From an uncultured Oscillospiraceae bacterium (GTDB lineage Bacteria > Bacillota > Clostridia > Oscillospirales > Ruminococcaceae): 53,514 bases of DNA. Position numbers and translations under genes: made by a program. The DNA is taken from positions 1 to 53,514 of the forward strand of contig CAKSPC010000013.1 of NCBI GenBank assembly GCA_934481445.1, given 5' to 3'. Shown here piece after piece: positions 52,668-53,514 of the stretch (its first letter is position 1; each line of letters starts with the position of its first letter). Under the pieces are notes generated by a model. The model was not told the origin of the DNA. It did no database searches and was given only the letters and a program-made list of their open reading frames with translations.

Positions 52668-52700
52668 GCATTTTCCGCCTCCCAAAGGGCGGGAAAATGC
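52668..52700. other. Hairpin next to the second palindrome
   Basis: GCATTTTCC pairs with GGAAAATGC, with an inner GCC/GGC extension. It starts directly after the palindrome at 52652-52667. No T-run, so it is not a classic terminator. Confidence 0.55.
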
Positions 52701-52777
52701 GGAGATGTTGCGCCAATTCGCAATAACGCCGGTCAACAATTCTCGGCTTTAATTTCCTACCGCCGTACCGCCTCCGG

Positions 52778-53010
52778 TTCAAGTTCTTTCAAGTTTTGCG
52801 CCGCTCTCTGATGTGAAGTTTTGTCAAGGTTCGGGGCTTATACGCGCGCGTGAAAGGTCATGTTTTGTCAGGTTTTTTCTCCGAAGAAGCCGGACAGCTT
52901 ACAGCTCAATCAGGCGGATAAACGCCGACGTTCTGAAACCCCATAGCGGGAAAAATAACTCAGGTTTTCTCAGGTTCGCCGCTCTGGGTTACGCTAACAA
53001 ATGCTAACCT
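52778..53010. repeat. Paired direct repeats with 10-bp period, group A
   Basis: Each unit is two copies of a unit-specific short word exactly 10 bp apart: TTCAAGTT at 52778/52788; GTGAAGTTT and GTCAAGGTT at 52813/52823; GTCATGTTTT and GTCAGGTTTT at 52857/52867; CTCAGGTT at 52959/52969; and, in the opposite sense, ACGCTAACAA and ATGCTAACCT at 52991/53001. Two more of this kind are at 53291/53301 (ATGTTA) and 53328/53338 (TGATAGG, TGCTAGG). Several are followed by GCCGCTC. No gene is visible. This is most easily read as a phased protein-binding array. Confidence 0.7.
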
Positions 53011-53068
53011 CTCTCGCGTGGAGCCGTAGCAATTCCCGCTATAATTTCGCCGCAAAAACCTCAACGAA

Positions 53069-53278
53069 CAGAGAGCGAACAGAGAGAAAATAGCTGTTTA
53101 AGCAAAGAGGAACCAAAGAGAAAAATGCACATTGAAGCCCGAGCGAAGCTCGAGAAAATTCTAAAATGAAGCGTGAGCGAACCAAGAGAATTTTATAAAC
53201 GAAGTCCGAGCGAACTCCGAGAAATTTCGGGTTGAACCTCGAGGGAACCTCGAGAATTAACGCCGAGGGAACGCCGAG
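53069..53278. repeat. Seven paired direct repeats with 11-bp period, group B
   Basis: Seven units each have two copies of a unit-specific 7-mer ending in GAG, exactly 11 bp apart: CAGAGAG (53069/53080), CAAAGAG (53103/53114), GCCCGAG/GCTCGAG (53137/53148), GCGTGAG/CCAAGAG (53171/53182), GTCCGAG/CTCCGAG (53204/53215), CCTCGAG (53237/53248) and CGCCGAG (53261/53272). The joining bases are mostly [C/G]GAA. Unit starts are 34, 34, 34, 33, 33 and 24 bp apart. The words vary between units but mostly match within a unit. No reading frame runs through it. Confidence 0.8.
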
Positions 53279-53370
53279 AACGGCACCGAAATGTTAGGAA
53301 ATGTTAAGGTTGAGCCGCTCATAAAATTGATAGGAAATGCTAGGGTTCTGCTCCATATATTCCGGAAAGG

Positions 53371-53418
53371 AAAGAGCCGCTCACGCGCCCGGAAAGGCGC
53401 ACCAAGAGCGGCTCTTTT
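53371..53418. terminator. Strong hairpin, probable bidirectional terminator
   Basis: AAAGAGCCGCTC/GAGCGGCTCTTT, a perfect 12-bp stem enclosing a GCGC/GCGC hairpin, with TTTT at the right side and AAA on the left. It separates the repeat array from whatever follows the window edge. Confidence 0.7.
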
Positions 53419-53514
53419 GCGGTATAGGTAGTTACACCCCTCCGACCAGAACCGCGCTCAGAGCGGCGCAGAACGCAAAAGGGAGCGCACACCGCGCCCC
53501 CTCTGCCTTATTAC
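53419..53514. other. Short unannotated end of the window
   Basis: The last 96 bp lies between the terminator hairpin and the window edge. I see no gene start or known signal in it. A copy of the tRNA-Thr 3' end (the right attachment site) is not present. Confidence 0.6.

Noticed and set aside
52813..53007. 64-codon frame in the gene-free end region
   Set aside because: It runs through the 10-bp doublet repeats, which explain its make-up; no family features.
53069..53278. CRISPR-like array
   Set aside because: Spacing is regular, but units are degenerate and the words vary; there are no constant repeats with variable spacers and no cas genes.

Overview
The window looks like chromosome from a low-to-mid GC Gram-positive anaerobe, most likely a Clostridia member of the Ruminococcus/Oscillospiraceae type. 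The evidence is gene content: DnaD plus a DnaC-type helicase loader, the sporulation protein YunB, GatCAB, an LCP-family protein, MetNIQ, a TM1266-type hydrogenase regulator, a DUF951 protein, an iron alcohol dehydrogenase and two phosphofructokinases. Strong AGGAGG-type ribosome sites, TTGACA/TATAAT promoters and frequent TTG or GTG starts also fit. The species cannot be fixed from the sequence alone.

Layout. Positions 1-13.6 kb are almost all on the minus strand. They hold the start of a ferredoxin:NADP reductase alpha subunit, an iron alcohol dehydrogenase, an ABC export-like cassette (ATPase, CARDB-repeat surface protein, MacB/FtsX-type permease), an AIM24-family protein, a site-2-type protease, and a run LCP protein - LUD protein - mannose-6-phosphate isomerase - ROK glucokinase - IlvD. 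Positions 13.7-19.4 kb are on the plus strand: alanine racemase, then metN-metI-metQ and a GlcD-type flavoprotein. A promoter, a 41-codon methionine-rich reading frame and a terminator/antiterminator pair precede metN. A 271-bp block of stacked hairpins separates this from citrate synthase (minus). Positions 21.2-30 kb hold a DUF308 protein (minus), then on plus an alpha/beta hydrolase, a P-type ATPase, a broken P-loop kinase gene, DnaD, DnaC and two 6-phosphofructokinases.

Positions 30-45.8 kb are a long minus-strand series. In transcription order they are a signal-peptidase-like protein, an ECF S component, a TAXI binding protein, GltS, a 63-residue protein and a TM1266-type regulator. After a terminator and a new promoter follow DUF951, prfA, tsaC, coaE, a lytic transglycosylase, an M18 peptidase, yunB, ligA and gatC-gatA-gatB.

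At 45.95 kb a tRNA-Thr(CGT) gene marks the left edge of an integrated mobile element. Inside it are a tyrosine integrase with adjacent 11-bp arm-type direct repeats, a cI-like repressor with a divergent small HTH gene, a winged-helix protein, an excisionase-like protein, a replication initiator-like protein, a second DnaC-type loader and a sigma factor. The last 1.3 kb has no convincing long gene. It contains palindromes and two families of paired direct repeats with 10-bp and 11-bp internal periods, which look like a protein-binding array such as an origin of replication or transfer. The right attachment site is not in the window.

The items most worth a second look are the paired-repeat array (52778-53347), the putative methionine attenuator (15033-15294), the hairpin block (19445-19715) and the orphan TAXI protein next to GltS.
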